A stretch of DNA of 48,093 nt, taken from assembly GCF_000151665.1 (NCBI RefSeq), contig NW_013171839.1, positions 27,501 to 75,593 of the forward strand, given 5' to 3'. A model generated the notes under the pieces. That model worked only from the letters and a program-made list of their open reading frames with translations. It was not told the DNA's origin and searched no databases. This DNA comes from Blastocystis hominis. Lineage: Eukaryota > Sar > Bigyra > Opalinata > Blastocystidae. Of this stretch, positions 24,516 to 35,554 are shown piece after piece. The stretch's first letter is position 1. Every line of letters begins with the position of its first letter. The position numbers and the translations under genes were made by a program.

Positions 24516-27477
24516 ATGGAAAAAGAACTAGCTACGATTAACACTGAAGAAATCGATCATTCTGCCATCAACGAGCTGGATGCTGCGTCCAAGGTTTCTT
24601 CGTATGTTTTGCATGTTTTAATGAATTCTAATAGGACTGCCAAATCGAGTGCGAAAAAGAGCGGCACATTTCAGAAGATGGGAGTGAGTAAACCAGTATT
24701 AGCGGGAATTGTGAAACTTGGATTTAAGATTCCCACTCCTATTCAAAGAGCCACTATTCCCACGGCACTGAAAGGAAAAGATGTAGTGGTAATGGCAAGA
24801 ACAGGTAAAACGAGTATTCAATGGGATGATTGTATAGGTAGTGGTAAGACAGCGGCTTTTCTGATTCCAATGGTGGAGAAGCTGAAAGAACACCACCTGA
24901 CTGGTGGAGTGCGTGGTATCGTTCTCTCTCCGACTCGAGAACTTGCCTATCAGTCCTACCGTGTGTTTAACAAATTGTCTCACTACACCAATCTTCGTTC
25001 TTGTATTCTAGTGGGAGGTGAAGCCATCGAGTCTCAGTTTGAATCGATTTCCAAGCATCCAGACGTTATTTTTGCGACTCCCGGTCGTTTGATGCATATG
25101 CTTCTTGAGGTGCCCGATTTTTCTCTATCCTCTGTTCAATTCATATCTTTTTATTCAGAGTTGCTGTTGTTATAATTGTGATGTCTATTGTTGTAATATT
25201 TGTAATGTCTATTGTTGTTGTTGTAATTGTTGTTGTAATGTCTATTGTTGCTATTACTATTGTGATTATTTGTCACTAAACTTCTGCTTCCTTCATTCAT
25301 CACATCTGCTACGATGAAGCCGATCAGCTCTTTGAGCTGGGCTTCGCTCCCCAATTGAACGACATCACAGGCCGACTCCCAGTGAATCGCCAATCGATGC
25401 TGGTCTCTGCCACACTCCCTCCCATTCTCCTCGAGTTCTCGCGCGCGGGACTGCACGACCCAGAGATCGTTCGCCTCGACATCGACAGCAAGCTCTCTCC
25501 AAATCTCTGCAGCACGTTTTTCCTTGTTCGTCCCGTGCGAATTGCCCGTTCAATCGATCGTAGGAAGAGAAGACAGCCGCGCTGCTCTTCCTGATGCATC
25601 GAGTGATCCCCAACGTGCAAGGCGTGCTCATCTTCGTCGCTACGCGCTTCCACGCGGAGTATATCACCGTACCCAATCGAGCCAAGTGCCAAGTAGTCCA
25701 TTCTGAACCACACCGGAATTAGCACGGTGTGCATTTACGGAACGATGGAGGTGAGTTTCGAGCCGAAGTGAGACGGTAGATGACCGCGCGAACCATGAAT
25801 CTCGCACAATTCCGCGATAACAAAGTGCCGGTGCTGGTGGTCACCGACGTCGCAGCGCGAGGTCTCGATATTCCTCTTGTGAACACGGTGATCCACTTCG
25901 ATTGTCCCACCTCGCCGAAGCTCTACGTCCATCGAACCGGCCGAACCGCGCGAGGAGGCCGCGAGGGAACATCCGTCGTGTTCGCAACGGTGGCCGAGAT
26001 TCCGTACATTCTGGACGTCGCGCTGTTCTTAAATCAGCCGCTGGAAACGGCGACGGAGGGGTAGAATTGGTTGGGAGGTGCGATGCAGATACGCGTGGGA
26101 CGAAATGAAACCGACGCAGGTGAATTATGGATGTTTCCCGCGGGCTATCATCGATCCAGAGATCCACAAAATCAAAATGATGACGGAGGGGAGCGAGGAG
26201 CTTTTCCGCCAGTGGGATGCGATGCAGAAAGCGTAGATGAGGAGAAAGCGTGCGAAATAGATTCAACATGTATCAGAAGACGAGGCCGAAGCCAAGTTCG
26301 CAGAGTCGCCATCGCGTGGAATCGATCGATGTGACTGCGTATCACCCGCTGCTTCGATCGTTCATCCCCGATTCGGAGAGCCAGCTGGACTCGTTTCGGA
26401 AGGAAGTTCATGCGTATCGTCCAACCGCTACGATCTGGGAGATTCGGCACAACAAGGAGCAGGCGGCTGTGGGAGAAATTGCGATGGATGAGACGTAGGT
26501 TATGCAGAAGAAACGACGAATGCATCAGTGGTCGATCCAGCAAACGCAGGAAAAGGAAGTTCAGAAACGTGCCGACTCGAAGAAAGGCTGAGTTGTAGAG
26601 AAGGAGGAAGAAGAAATGAAATATCTCAATGAGCACGAGCGAGAGTTTGAGAACGAAGGACATCTCGAAGCGCCCGCCTCCGTTTCCGATGCAGGAAAGC
26701 CTCGAATCTCAAAGAAGATGCGAGCGATGCTGAAGAATTCGGGACAGAAACAGATCAACATCAAGGAACTGATGCAGAACGTGCAGCCGAAGGAGCCGGA
26801 AGAGGTGCGAGCGATCGTGTCGAATGAGAAATAGAAGAGTTACCGAGACGAGCAGTTCTATATCAACCCGGAAATGCCGGTCATTCGCGAAGGAGAAAGC
26901 GATTTCTTGAAGGTGGAGCAGGACGATGTGGCCAAAATGACGTCTGCTGCGAACAACGCTCTGTTTGAATTGCTGGGAGACGATGCGGAGACGATTACGA
27001 AGAACAAGCGGATCGTCCGATGGGACAACAAGCGGAAGAGATATGTGCGAGGCACGGTGGGAGAGTTGAAGGACAACAAGCATGTGCGGAACGAGAGCGG
27101 GCAGCTGATTCGGTCGAAGAGTCAGGGAAAACGAGGTGAGTTGTACAAGAAGTGGAGAGAGAGTCACAAGCTGAACGAGCAAGAGATCGGCGAAGAAACG
27201 AGAGAAAAGCCGAGTCTTCGTGGAAGACGGTTTGAAAAGAAGGAAAAAGCGAAGAATTCTGCAAAACATATCCTTAAACACTGCGAAGAGGAGTGAGTTT
27301 CTTTTACGGACAGAGCCTCGCAATGAAGTGAAGACGCGACAGCAGATCGTGAAAGACTTGAAGGAGAAGGAGAAGAACAAGATCAAGCAGATGAATAAGA
27401 AGGATCGCGAGAGTTATTTGAAGAAGAAGGGATTGTGGAGAGAGAAGAATCAGCCGCGACCATCCCGAAGAAGATGA
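24516..27477 (+). CDS. DEAD-box RNA helicase DDX54/Dbp10
   Basis: Dbp10 remodels pre-60S ribosomes in the nucleolus. Motifs appear in order: Q motif (GFKIPTPIQ), Walker A ARTGSGKT once intron 24805-24837 is removed, PTRELA, TPGR, DEAD (near 25312), SAT, RGLDIP and HRTGRTAR, then the Dbp10 C-terminal region with [11 protein letters not shown] and [13 protein letters not shown]. Most breaks are closed by GT-AG introns of 28-33 nt. Two are not: 25143-25303 (AT-AC, 161 nt) between VQF and ICYDEAD, and 27268-27313 (AT-AG, 46 nt) before [11 protein letters not shown]. Both have U12-type starts. TGA is encoded, with TGTTTGTT 25 bases later. Confidence 0.93.
25143..25303 (+). other. Candidate U12-type AT-AC intron in DDX54
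   Basis: The segment begins ATATCTTTTT and ends TTCATCAC, with TTCCTTCAT as branch-like sequence 8 bases from the end. Removing it joins VQF to ICYDEAD exactly. No AG exists between 25160 and the DEAD codons, so a normal GT-AG intron cannot do this. Its middle is TTG-rich low-complexity repeat, which explains its size. Confidence 0.75.
27268..27313 (+). other. Candidate U12-type AT-AG intron in DDX54
   Basis: The start ATATCCTTAA is a perfect U12-type 5' site. TTCTTTTAC serves as a branch-like site and the end is GGACAG. Removing 46 bases joins SAK to [11 protein letters not shown] in frame; no GT-AG choice here gives that frame. Confidence 0.75.
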
Positions 27478-27501
27478 AAATCGTTCTTTTTATTTTACTC
27501 T

Positions 27502-27509
27502 TGTTTGTT
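27502..27509 (+). terminator. TGTTTGTT 3'-end motif of the DDX54 gene
   Basis: Exact motif 25 bases after the DDX54 stop. A short CAAATCGC-like imperfect repeat follows (27520-27570). No gene was recognised in the remaining spacer up to 27736. Confidence 0.6.
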
Positions 27510-27736
27510 ACAGAAAGCAAACAAATCGCAAATTGCAAATCGCAAATCACAAATCACAAACAACTAACAATAACTTTCACGACATCGGTTTCTTTTATTG
27601 CGTTCTACATTGAAGATATCGATTATTCTTACGTCCTTAAACAGAGAATTGCCTGTAAGCATGTTGCCACACAAAAACAGTTGCACGTAGTCAATCTGGA
27701 TAGTATTTTCGGCTTCTGGGAACTAGAATATCAACA

Positions 27737-28335
27737 TCAAATCAAAGAACAAACGGATCCAATGATGTCCTTTACAATGTCTTCCATCTGAGAGTTTGTG
27801 AGCGTGTTCAAATCTTGATCTTGAGAGTATGTCTGAACTATCGGTGACTGGCTCACTATTTTCTTTCCATGTGTATTCTCACCAAAAGATACAATGAAGC
27901 ATCGATTCTCGTCCAAGAAATCCTACATTCCAAATTAACTGAATTGCCTACTGCCTTAACATCAAACAGGAATTCACAGATATAGTCATAGTGACGAATA
28001 GGTTTCGTGACAACTGGCTTTGGAGGGATTTGAGCAGCTGGTATAGAAGACACGTCCTCTGCCAATTTATTCTCTTGTTCATTCAATTGAGACTTTATTT
28101 CCGCAGTAGAATTAGTTGTTTCCTGAGTTCCCTTAACTGATGTAACTGATTCATTTTGCTTCATCTTGATATCATCAGAATTTGAGGTATTTCCCGTTTT
28201 GGATGTCGTTGTTTTATTTTTACCTGAACCGTGTTTCGAGGTACTTTGTTTTCCAGTTTCCTTATCCGAACTTGTTTCAGATGTGCTTTCTCCATGTTTG
28301 CTATTATTTCTACAAGAACTAAATAATTGTCCCAT
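27737..28335 (-). CDS. Small acylated peripheral membrane protein, function unknown
   Basis: The start MGQLFSSC fits an N-myristoylation site (G2, S6) with a nearby cysteine for palmitoylation. A Ser/Thr/Lys-rich disordered stretch of about 100 residues follows, then a proline-rich turn (AAQIPPKPVVTKPIR) and a more ordered C-terminal part. Removing a 29-nt GT-AG intron joins CEFLFDVKA to DFLDENRCFIVSFGENT and gives an open frame to TGA at 27737. No family recognised. The start is head-to-head with agmatine deiminase, about 75 bases apart. The TGA lies just after CGTTTGTTC, a near match to the 3'-end motif. Confidence 0.6.
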
Positions 28336-28409
28336 GTTATTCTATGAAACAGTTGGGATCCCACGATTTTGAACAAGGAGTTACTCCTTTTCACAGATTC
28401 GTAGAAACA

Positions 28410-29575
28410 ATGTCCGTATTGCCTGGATTTGCAGCTGATGATGGTTTTAAGGCTCCCGCTGAATGGGATGTCCATGAGCAGACGTGGATGGGTTTTCCTC
28501 AAGTAGACCCTATTTATTGGCTTGCAATTGTTAGAGACCCGATATCTGGAGAGAGAATGCCGCTCCGGCTCAGAAAGTGTTTGCCAACGTAGCTAATGCG
28601 ATTGCACGCTTCGAACCTGTAACCGTTTGCGCCCCGAAAGAGCTCTACACTGTTGCGCGCTCTTTGTTGGATAAGAATGTTCGTGTGGTGGAGATGTCGA
28701 TGAACGATTCTTGGTTCAGAGACACGGGAGCGATCTTCGTGAAGAACGAGGAGGGAGTCGTCCGTGGAACGAATTGGCTGTTCAATTCTTGGGGTGGTCT
28801 GAATGGCGGCTGCTACGATTACTGGGAAGATGACCTGCTGGTAGCAGGCAAGATGTGCAACATCGAGCGTGTTCCCTACTACAAGTACAACATGATTTTG
28901 GAGGGAGGTTCGATTTCGTTCGATGGCGAGGGAACGTTGCTGACAACGGAGGAATGTCTGCTGAACCCGAACCGAAACCCCTCGATGACGAAGGAGCAGA
29001 TCGAGGCGGAGCTGAAGCGTGGCTTGGGAGTGGAGAAGGTGATCTGGCTCCCGAACGGTTTGTTTGGCGATGTGGATACGAACGGCCACGTCGACAATTT
29101 CTGCGTTTTCGCGCGCCCTGGCGAAGTGTTGCTCTCGTGGACAGACGACGAGAAGGATCCGCAGTATCCCATCAGTCAGCACGCGTACAAGCTGCTGGAG
29201 GCCGCGACGGATGCGAAGGGTCGCCACTTGAAGATCCACAAGCTGCACATCCCTTCGGACATCATTCGCACGCCCGTTTGAGCGCGTTCGAGAAGTGATC
29301 TGTAGGAGGAGTTCGCGGGACTGACGCAGGAGGAGGGAACGATCGAGCGCGAAGAGAATCAGCGCCTGCCGGCGTCCTACGTGAACTTTTACTTCGCGAA
29401 CGGCGCGATCATTTCGCCTTGCTTTGGCGTGAAGGAGGACGAGATGGCTCGGAAAGTCTTCCAGGAAGTGTTCCCGGAGCGCGAAGTGGTGATGGTGCCC
29501 ACGCGCGAGGTTATTTTAGGAGGAGGCAATATCCACTGCATCACGCAGCAGCAGCCCAAGGGCGTGAAGGCTTAA
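28410..29575 (+). CDS. Agmatine deiminase
   Basis: This enzyme of the arginine-deiminase superfold converts agmatine to N-carbamoylputrescine and ammonia, a route to putrescine. Near the start is APAEWDVHEQTWMGFPQ, then NDSWFRDTGAIFV, GGSISFDGEG, NGHVDNFCVF and the C-terminal GGGNIHCITQQQP with the active cysteine. Two introns restore the frame: 28503-28534 (32 nt, then RPDIWRENAAPAQ) and 29276-29305 (30 nt). I chose the ATG at 28410 because the earlier in-frame ATG at 28344 is only 8 bases from the divergent neighbour. Length is about 367 residues, normal. TAA is encoded. Confidence 0.95.
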
Positions 29576-29615
29576 GCGAGTGCTGCGATCGTCGACAACT
29601 AGGAATCGAATCGTG

Positions 29616-29623
29616 TGTTTGTT
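29616..29623 (+). terminator. TGTTTGTT 3'-end motif of the agmatine deiminase gene
   Basis: Exact motif 41 bases after the stop. It lies only a few bases from the end of the XPD gene on the other strand. Confidence 0.6.
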
Positions 29624-29626
29624 GCA

Positions 29627-32464
29627 TCAAACAGAATAAAGCCCGCGCTCGTAAATGTAGCGCGGAAGGGTCTCAACGGTCAAGGTGCGCGGCTGCGTAT
29701 CGGCGTCGTGCCTCGCCATCTTCTTAAAGAACGTGCGCGCTGTGATCACGGCCATCTCCACCGAGAGATTGTGGTGGGCAGGAGGAAGTTGCTACATCGA
29801 ATTGTGTCGAAAACGATACTTGCTGAATCCACTCGGGAAGTCGACTCGAATGATCCACCAAATCATACCGATAGTCCGCGAAGATCACGAACGAGTAGTC
29901 GTTCTTATTTCGAATGGTTCTTCCCACGCACTGAGCGCTCTAGAAAACAATCACAAACATGAAGAATGAAAAACTTGCCGAATCGCATCACAAATTTGAT
30001 AGTCGTTTTTATCCACATCGTACTGATATCGAAGGTATTCGCACTTCTGATTGAGCTCCTTGGACAGCGTGTTTCTATTTGGAATGAAGGTCGCAAAGAT
30101 ACAAGAAAGGAACTCCCATCAGAATGCAGCATCGACCATAATGATCGTTAAAATGGACTCCCTCTGAAATATGTCCCCGAACTACGCACAACAAAACGGC
30201 TCCCTTTCCTTCATCGCACGACTTTCGATAGTTTTGGACAGCGACGTTGCTCTCATTGATATCTCGACTCTCAATGTAAAGCAGTTTGTAGTTGTAAATG
30301 TCCCGAATCACGCCATGCGCGTCCCATTCGCACAGAAACAGCTCCAAGTGGCGTTAAGAACGCAACGATTCCATATTAAAAAAGGGTTGGATATGTGCGA
30401 ATAGCTCGTGAAGAAGCAGATAATTCCGTCAGGAACCACGCGAGCCATTTCCACCAGCAAAGACCCTTTGTGGGAAAAGAAAGGAAACAGACGATACCAT
30501 ACGACACAGCGACTTGATTGTTGGCTCGAAGCGTGTACTTGCTGGAAAGCTTCACATCGCTCTTCGCAGACAGGGAGCTCGACGGCTTCGTGTCCGGAAC
30601 CTCCATCGCGTTTGTGACGGTCATTCGCCCCTACATGGCGAAGAGAACGAAGCCCAAACCTGATCGTTTCCGCGAGAGACGACGACAGGGCAGAGATGCG
30701 AATTCCGGTCGATGCAGATGGACTTGGCGACGAGTGGATGGAACTGGAGCAGTTTAGGATACAGATCTAAAGAGAGGGTTCCGCTGGTGATGATGATGTG
30801 CTTAAATGCGGTGAAAAGAGGCTGCATCACATAGCCAGCATCGCAGCAGATGAGTTTTAGCACGCGCTGGGACGCGACAAAGTTTTTGTTCCATTGATTT
30901 GATGAGACAAAGGGGGGCTTGACAAGCATGTAAAAGCCGTGATCGTATTCCCCGATGAGCGAGAAAAACTGAATGATGCGCTTTAGCTTGGCCACTCTGC
31001 ATCCATCAACGAGCAAACAGCAGCGCTACTTCTCAGGAGCCAGCGAATAGCCGGAGCTCTCAAACACAGAAAGCAGCCGCTGAAACCGCCCCGAAAACGT
31101 GCGAAGCTCGTAATAATCGACGAGACATTCCTGCGAACAATCAAACACAACCCCAAAAGCAGCAAACTTGATAGATCATAAGTCGAACTTCGTTGATGGT
31201 AAGTCCGTTTACGATTTCCGGTTGCTTCCAGTTCTGCATCGCCATCACCATCAGTTTTAGAAGAGGGATAAACGCTTCCACCTCCGTCGCTTGCTCCTTC
31301 GTCTAGACTTGAACGCAGTGCGAGAAACAAAACCATCGAGGAAGGCTCCGTTCTCGGCATTTGGATAATTTGCTTGCCTCCAAACTCTGTTTTGACCACG
31401 CTTACCGAGTTCACAGCAGCCTCTCTCTTCTGGAATTCTTTAGAAAGTCTACATGAAAGCCAAAGAAAGGATGGACTCGGTGAGAAAGGAATAGGATTCT
31501 TTGAGATGCGAAGAGGGGATTGTGACAGAATAGTTTTCGCAAAGAACATCGTCGATATTGTGCCCTTCATCAAAGAGCAGAATGTTGTTTTGGTTGTTGA
31601 TGTGAGGAAGGATCAGAGGACTAATCGAAGGATCCAGTACGTACTACATTGCACAGCGTTCCAACAGCCAACCTGGTAATTAAACACGATCACATCTGCA
31701 TCGTCAAGACACGACCGAGCAAAAAAGTAGGGACACGTGTCTTTTCGTTGCTGGAAATCGCTCAAATTGTATCTATGTCAAACAAAACACAACAAGAAAA
31801 ACACGCCAGGCGCGATGGAAGGCCTTCTTTGGTTCCTTGAAAACTTTTCATAGTATTCGCAGCCAAGATCCTCGATGTCTGGAGCTTGGCGAGGATGCTT
31901 ATCAGAGTACCGACATCTCCGAAAGCATTCATCCTGCAATGAAGGAACTAATTAGCAATGCAACACTCACAATTGCATATTGAATTGAATGAGGATATGT
32001 CTACGCGTGTATCCGGATTGATACAGTCGATTTTGGGATGGATACACAGATTTCGACGACTACTTAGACAAACTCCCAAAATACTCCTGTATCGATATTC
32101 CAGTTTTGACTTTCGAAATGCGACAACTCTCTTCAGCTCCTCCATGCATTGTTTCAGTTCAGCAATAGTACGAGTACAATATATCAATTTTCCTATCACA
32201 ATAAAGCATTAGTATGGTGATAAACCTAAATCTGGGTAAGAATGCTTCATTGCGAGATATAAAGCGAAGATGCACACCGTTTTTCCAGTTCCTGTTGGCA
32301 TTTCGAGAAGTGCATGTCCCTTCTGCTCACTGGTTTCAAGAACTTGCTTCAGCTGCTGCATGTACTCATATTGCTCGGGATAAATGCTTTCATATCTATG
32401 AATAATGCGGTTATGTGAAGAACGACGGAAACAACACATCCAGCCCATCTAAATTAAACTGCAT
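29627..32464 (-). CDS. DNA repair/transcription helicase XPD (TFIIH subunit)
   Basis: XPD is the 5'-3' iron-sulfur helicase of TFIIH, used in nucleotide excision repair. Exon 1 MQFNLDGLDVLFPYE is joined by intron 32396-32426 (31 nt) to SIYPEQYEYM. Further motifs are EMPTGTGKT (Walker A), LIYCTRT, SSRRNLCIHPK with the first cluster cysteine, later cysteines before CPYFFARS, DEGHNIDD (motif II, Gly in place of the usual Ala), IIITSGTLS, GRGAxLL-like GKGAVLLCVVRG, SEGVHF and GRTIRNKNDY. Many introns of 28-32 nt are needed; not all were placed. The visible TGA overlaps CTGTTTGAT; cleavage after T29638 would make TAA. The gene ends overlap those of agmatine deiminase. Confidence 0.93.
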
Positions 32465-32535
32465 AACTATGAATGGGAAAAAGTCAAATTTGTTGGAATC
32501 CAAATCTCCTTTTTGGCTCTTTTGAATTTGGAATA

Positions 32536-33800
32536 ATGAGCGACTACTGGATGTTTAATTTGGAGTGGTTTGATGAGAGTTATGCATTTGAGGGAGTAAC
32601 GCTTTTCCGGACAGTAATCTTATCGCTGATTATTCTGCTGGTCGTCTACATGCAGTATTTTAAAAGAGCCCCCGCTTTGCCAACAAGTAGAGTTTGTTGT
32701 TAATAGCCTTATCCATTAGATGATTTATTTCTAGATGGCGATACTCCTTTCATTTTGTTTTATAACCCTGAATCCGGAGGGTTTTACAGAAACACAATTG
32801 TCCAACAGTTGATGAAGCAATATCCGAATATAGTATGCGTGAATGTGTTGAAAGTAAATCTTGTTTCAACGATCCGTTCTATGACTCCGTCAAAGAATAC
32901 CAAGGTGATTATATGTGGTGGTGATATATCCATAATAATAATAATACTATTATGATGAAATTGTATTCTTAACGCCATGGAACAGTGAGTTGGGTACTGG
33001 ACTCTATCCTCAAAGCTGGATGGCAAACCTGTCCTCCTTGTTGTGTCTACGCGCTAGGCACCGGAAACGATTTGGCCCGTTCTTTCCACCTTTCATCTCT
33101 CTCTGTACTTCTCACTTTCTCTTATCTTATTTACGTAGTCTCTTTCTTGTCCCGATTTCTTGCATTGGGTGAATGCGGCCAAACGTTCGTTTTTCGTCTT
33201 TCCTGCTTTGTAGAATTGTCTTTAGATCGGTGGGTGTTTCAATCATCCCAAGAGAAAACGTTTTTCAATTACTTCAGTTTCGGAGTGGACGCTGCTGTGG
33301 TGAATCGACTCCAACAAATCCGATCGCTCTACCCCTTTTTGTTTCACTTCCCCTCCATTAACAATCTCTGGTACGCTTGGTGCATTATTTTGGAAGCCCT
33401 CTTCCCGATGAATGCAAATCTGAACCGCCTCGCTCTCAAGGCTGACGATGAAGAGCTCTCCGTCTCCCAATATCGTTCGGTCGTGTGCCTGAACATTCCT
33501 TACTACTGCGGAGGAGGTCTTCCTTTGGGCGATCACTACGATCTTTCGCAATGCTGCGATCAAGAAATCGAAATCGTGGCGTTTTCTGGAATTATTCACA
33601 TCCTTGCAGCCAAGGTGGCGTTGAAGAAGCAGCTTCATTTGTAGTTCGGATTGCGGAAGGGAATTCTTCTGAAGAGAGCCAGGAAGATTGAATGGAAGCT
33701 GGACAGAGAGTGTCCTGTTCAGGCTGACGGAGAGGCTTGGATCGAACCGAGTGGTTGCGGCGAAGTTCGGTCTGCATCATCGGTTTGTCTGCTCGCTTAG
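32536..33800 (+). CDS. Membrane-anchored diacylglycerol kinase
   Basis: This kinase turns diacylglycerol into phosphatidic acid. One membrane helix (VILSLIILLVVYMQYF) lies near residue 35, then the catalytic domain: FYNPESGG, VIICGGDGTVSWVLD, LGTGNDLAR, LDRWVF, NYFSFGVDA and the accessory end PVQADGEAWIEPSG. There are no C1 zinc fingers, so it is a short form. GT-AG introns include a 48-nt one after PALPT, 34- and 29-nt ones after GNDLARSF, and an in-frame stop-bearing 30-nt one (33615-33644). A 53-nt AT-rich block (32926-32978) splits GGD from GT. The frame runs to TAG at 33798, but cleavage after T33777 would make TAA earlier. Confidence 0.93.
32926..32978 (+). other. Candidate U12-type intron in diacylglycerol kinase
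   Basis: The block begins ATATCCATAA and holds TTCTTAAC, a strong U12 branch-like site, then ends GCCAT. Removing it gives the invariant GGDGTVSW. The 3' dinucleotide would be AT, which is rare, and the branch is only about 6 bases from the end, so this case is weaker than the two in DDX54. Confidence 0.55.
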
Positions 33801-34203
33801 ATGAAGAGAACTGTTGCTTAGTTGGTGGCGATGATTATAAAAGGCTTACGCCTGAATGAAATTGAGATGGTTTGTTTGTGTGTAATAAACGAGAAGGGAT
33901 GGGTTCTATGAGAAATCACTTGAATGGATAGCTTATGAACGGGATAATGGATGCTCTCTGGGTCAGATTGTTCATTGTGATTCATTCCATCCAACGAACA
34001 TCAAGCGATTTTTGTATTTTCTAAAATTCTCCATCCCATTTCTATTCTCCACTCCGCTTGCGATCCCTCTTCCTACGTTTCCATCCAGCTCCTCATTCCC
34101 CTCCTCTCCACCCCATTATTATTATTATTATTATTATTTCAAACAAACAAGCCAATCCTCCATATCGAAATCATCCTCATTCTCTACAACTATCACACAC
34201 CTC
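33801..34203. other. Intergenic spacer with an ATT microsatellite
   Basis: No gene was seen. GGTTTGTTTGTG near 33871 may serve as a 3'-end signal for the kinase gene. An (ATT)n run lies at about 34114-34137. Confidence 0.5.
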
Positions 34204-35267
34204 TCAATCCGCACCCATTCCATTCCAGTCGCCTCTCTTCGCGCTCGCCTTAATCTTCGACAGATTTCCTTCATCGTCCTCTTCATCTTCGTACCCATTC
34301 CCCGTAATAAAGTCTCGACTCAATCCGCCCGAATGCACCGCGTGGTTCCGCGTTCGCTGTCTCCGTTCCTTCGTCGACCGCTGTCCCTCACTCCTCCTTC
34401 GCACTCCTACCGTCTTCGCCGGCGCGTTCATCAAATAATTCAGTCCCTCGCTCGACTGCTGCATCACTTCCTTCGGCACGGGCGCCAATTTCTTTGGCAC
34501 GAACACCACGCGCGAATCCAAGTGGCTCTGCAGCTGCAGGAAGCTCTCTACGCATCGAATCGAATGGATGGAGGTACCTTCGTTTTCTGTTTCGGTGTTT
34601 TCGGCTTTCTAAAACACAATCGAACGAGAATGAGTACATTGATCGATGCAACATACTGATGGTTCTCCGTGTTGTCTTTTAGCTGGAGATCGATTACATT
34701 TTCACTTCCTATGTATAGTTGGTACGTTCCGTCCGACCAACGAACAATGCGAGCGTTGGATTCTCTCACGGGCTTTCCTGTACCATCGCGGATCTTATGA
34801 TCATGCTTCGATAAGTAAGTACCAGATTCCCGTCCTTGTCTCGCTTCCATCTCCAACGAATTAGAGCTTCCGCTCTGCTTAAACGTTTTTTCTCTGCCAA
34901 CTGGGCCAACTCTTCGGCTTCGGAATATTTTTCCTGTGAATAGGGCACCTCTTGTATTCCAAAGGCAGCCGGAAGTCGAAGGAGGCGTAACTACACATTT
35001 TTGCATCTTACTCTTTTCTACCTTTTCAGGAACGTGAGCTACATTCTGAAAAACCCGAAAATAGTTTGAGGCTGAAACTTCAGCTGGCCGAGAACGTACT
35101 ATATGTGAAATGCCGGACCTATTCATAATCTGCCACTATTCCATTCTTACACGTCTAATTCAGCAGAGTCGTCACTATCGCTGAAAACGTCATTAATTTT
35201 ATGTGAATCGCTTTCTTCATCCTATATTCTAACGACTTCTGCACTTGTTTACCATGCTCGAAGACAT
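34204..35267 (-). CDS. LEO1: PAF1 complex subunit LEO1
   Basis: LEO1 is a subunit of the PAF1 complex, which travels with RNA polymerase II and supports histone marking. The chain opens MSSSMDEESDSHK, an acidic start typical of the family, then LRLLRLPAAFGIQEVPYS, ALIRWRWKRDKDGNL, IRDGTGKPVRESNARIVRW and SDGTYQLYIGSENVID. The C-terminal part is basic, then HSGGLSRDFITGNGYEDEEDD. Short introns (31, 32, 33, 31, 29 and 48 nt) restore the frame from the start at 35267, including one right after the first five codons. The protein is shorter than animal LEO1, with a reduced acidic N-terminus. TGA is encoded at 34204. Confidence 0.88.
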
Positions 35268-35482
35268 GATTAATGATTGTTTGAAAAACTATTTATCCTC
35301 TATTCAACAGTTTTGTATTTGTAGTTCATTTGAGACAACAAATCATCATTTTCATTAAGAGATATTTCGCATTCATACACCCATATCTTTTTCCGTATTA
35401 TACTCTCTCTCTCTCGTTTGTTTTTCACTTGATGTTGCCTTTCATCAATCTCTTCCCTTTCCCAAACTTCATAATATTTGTA

Positions 35483-35490
35483 AACAAACA
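35483..35490 (-). terminator. TGTTTGTT 3'-end motif of the ankyrin/FN3 gene
   Basis: Exact motif on the minus strand, 65 bases after the stop of the large ankyrin/FN3 gene. The spacer 35268-35554 otherwise shows no gene. Confidence 0.6.
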
Positions 35491-35554
35491 ACCGATTCAC
35501 TCCAAACGTCCATTACCATCTCCTTCTCTTTTCTTGCATGCCATCTTCACCTTT

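Noticed and set aside
25160-25290. DDX54 disrupted by a microsatellite insertion
   Set aside because: The ends ATATC and CAC with a branch-like site allow exact removal as a U12-type intron, which explains the block better.
27435-27791. Open frame with a hydrophobic start (IVLFILLLFV)
   Set aside because: It begins inside the last DDX54 exon in another frame, and holds the TGTTTGTT 3' motif; no homology seen.
33736-33755. tRNA B-box-like GGTTCGATCC on the minus strand
   Set aside because: It lies in the conserved EAWIEPSG end of diacylglycerol kinase and has no A box or acceptor stem partner.
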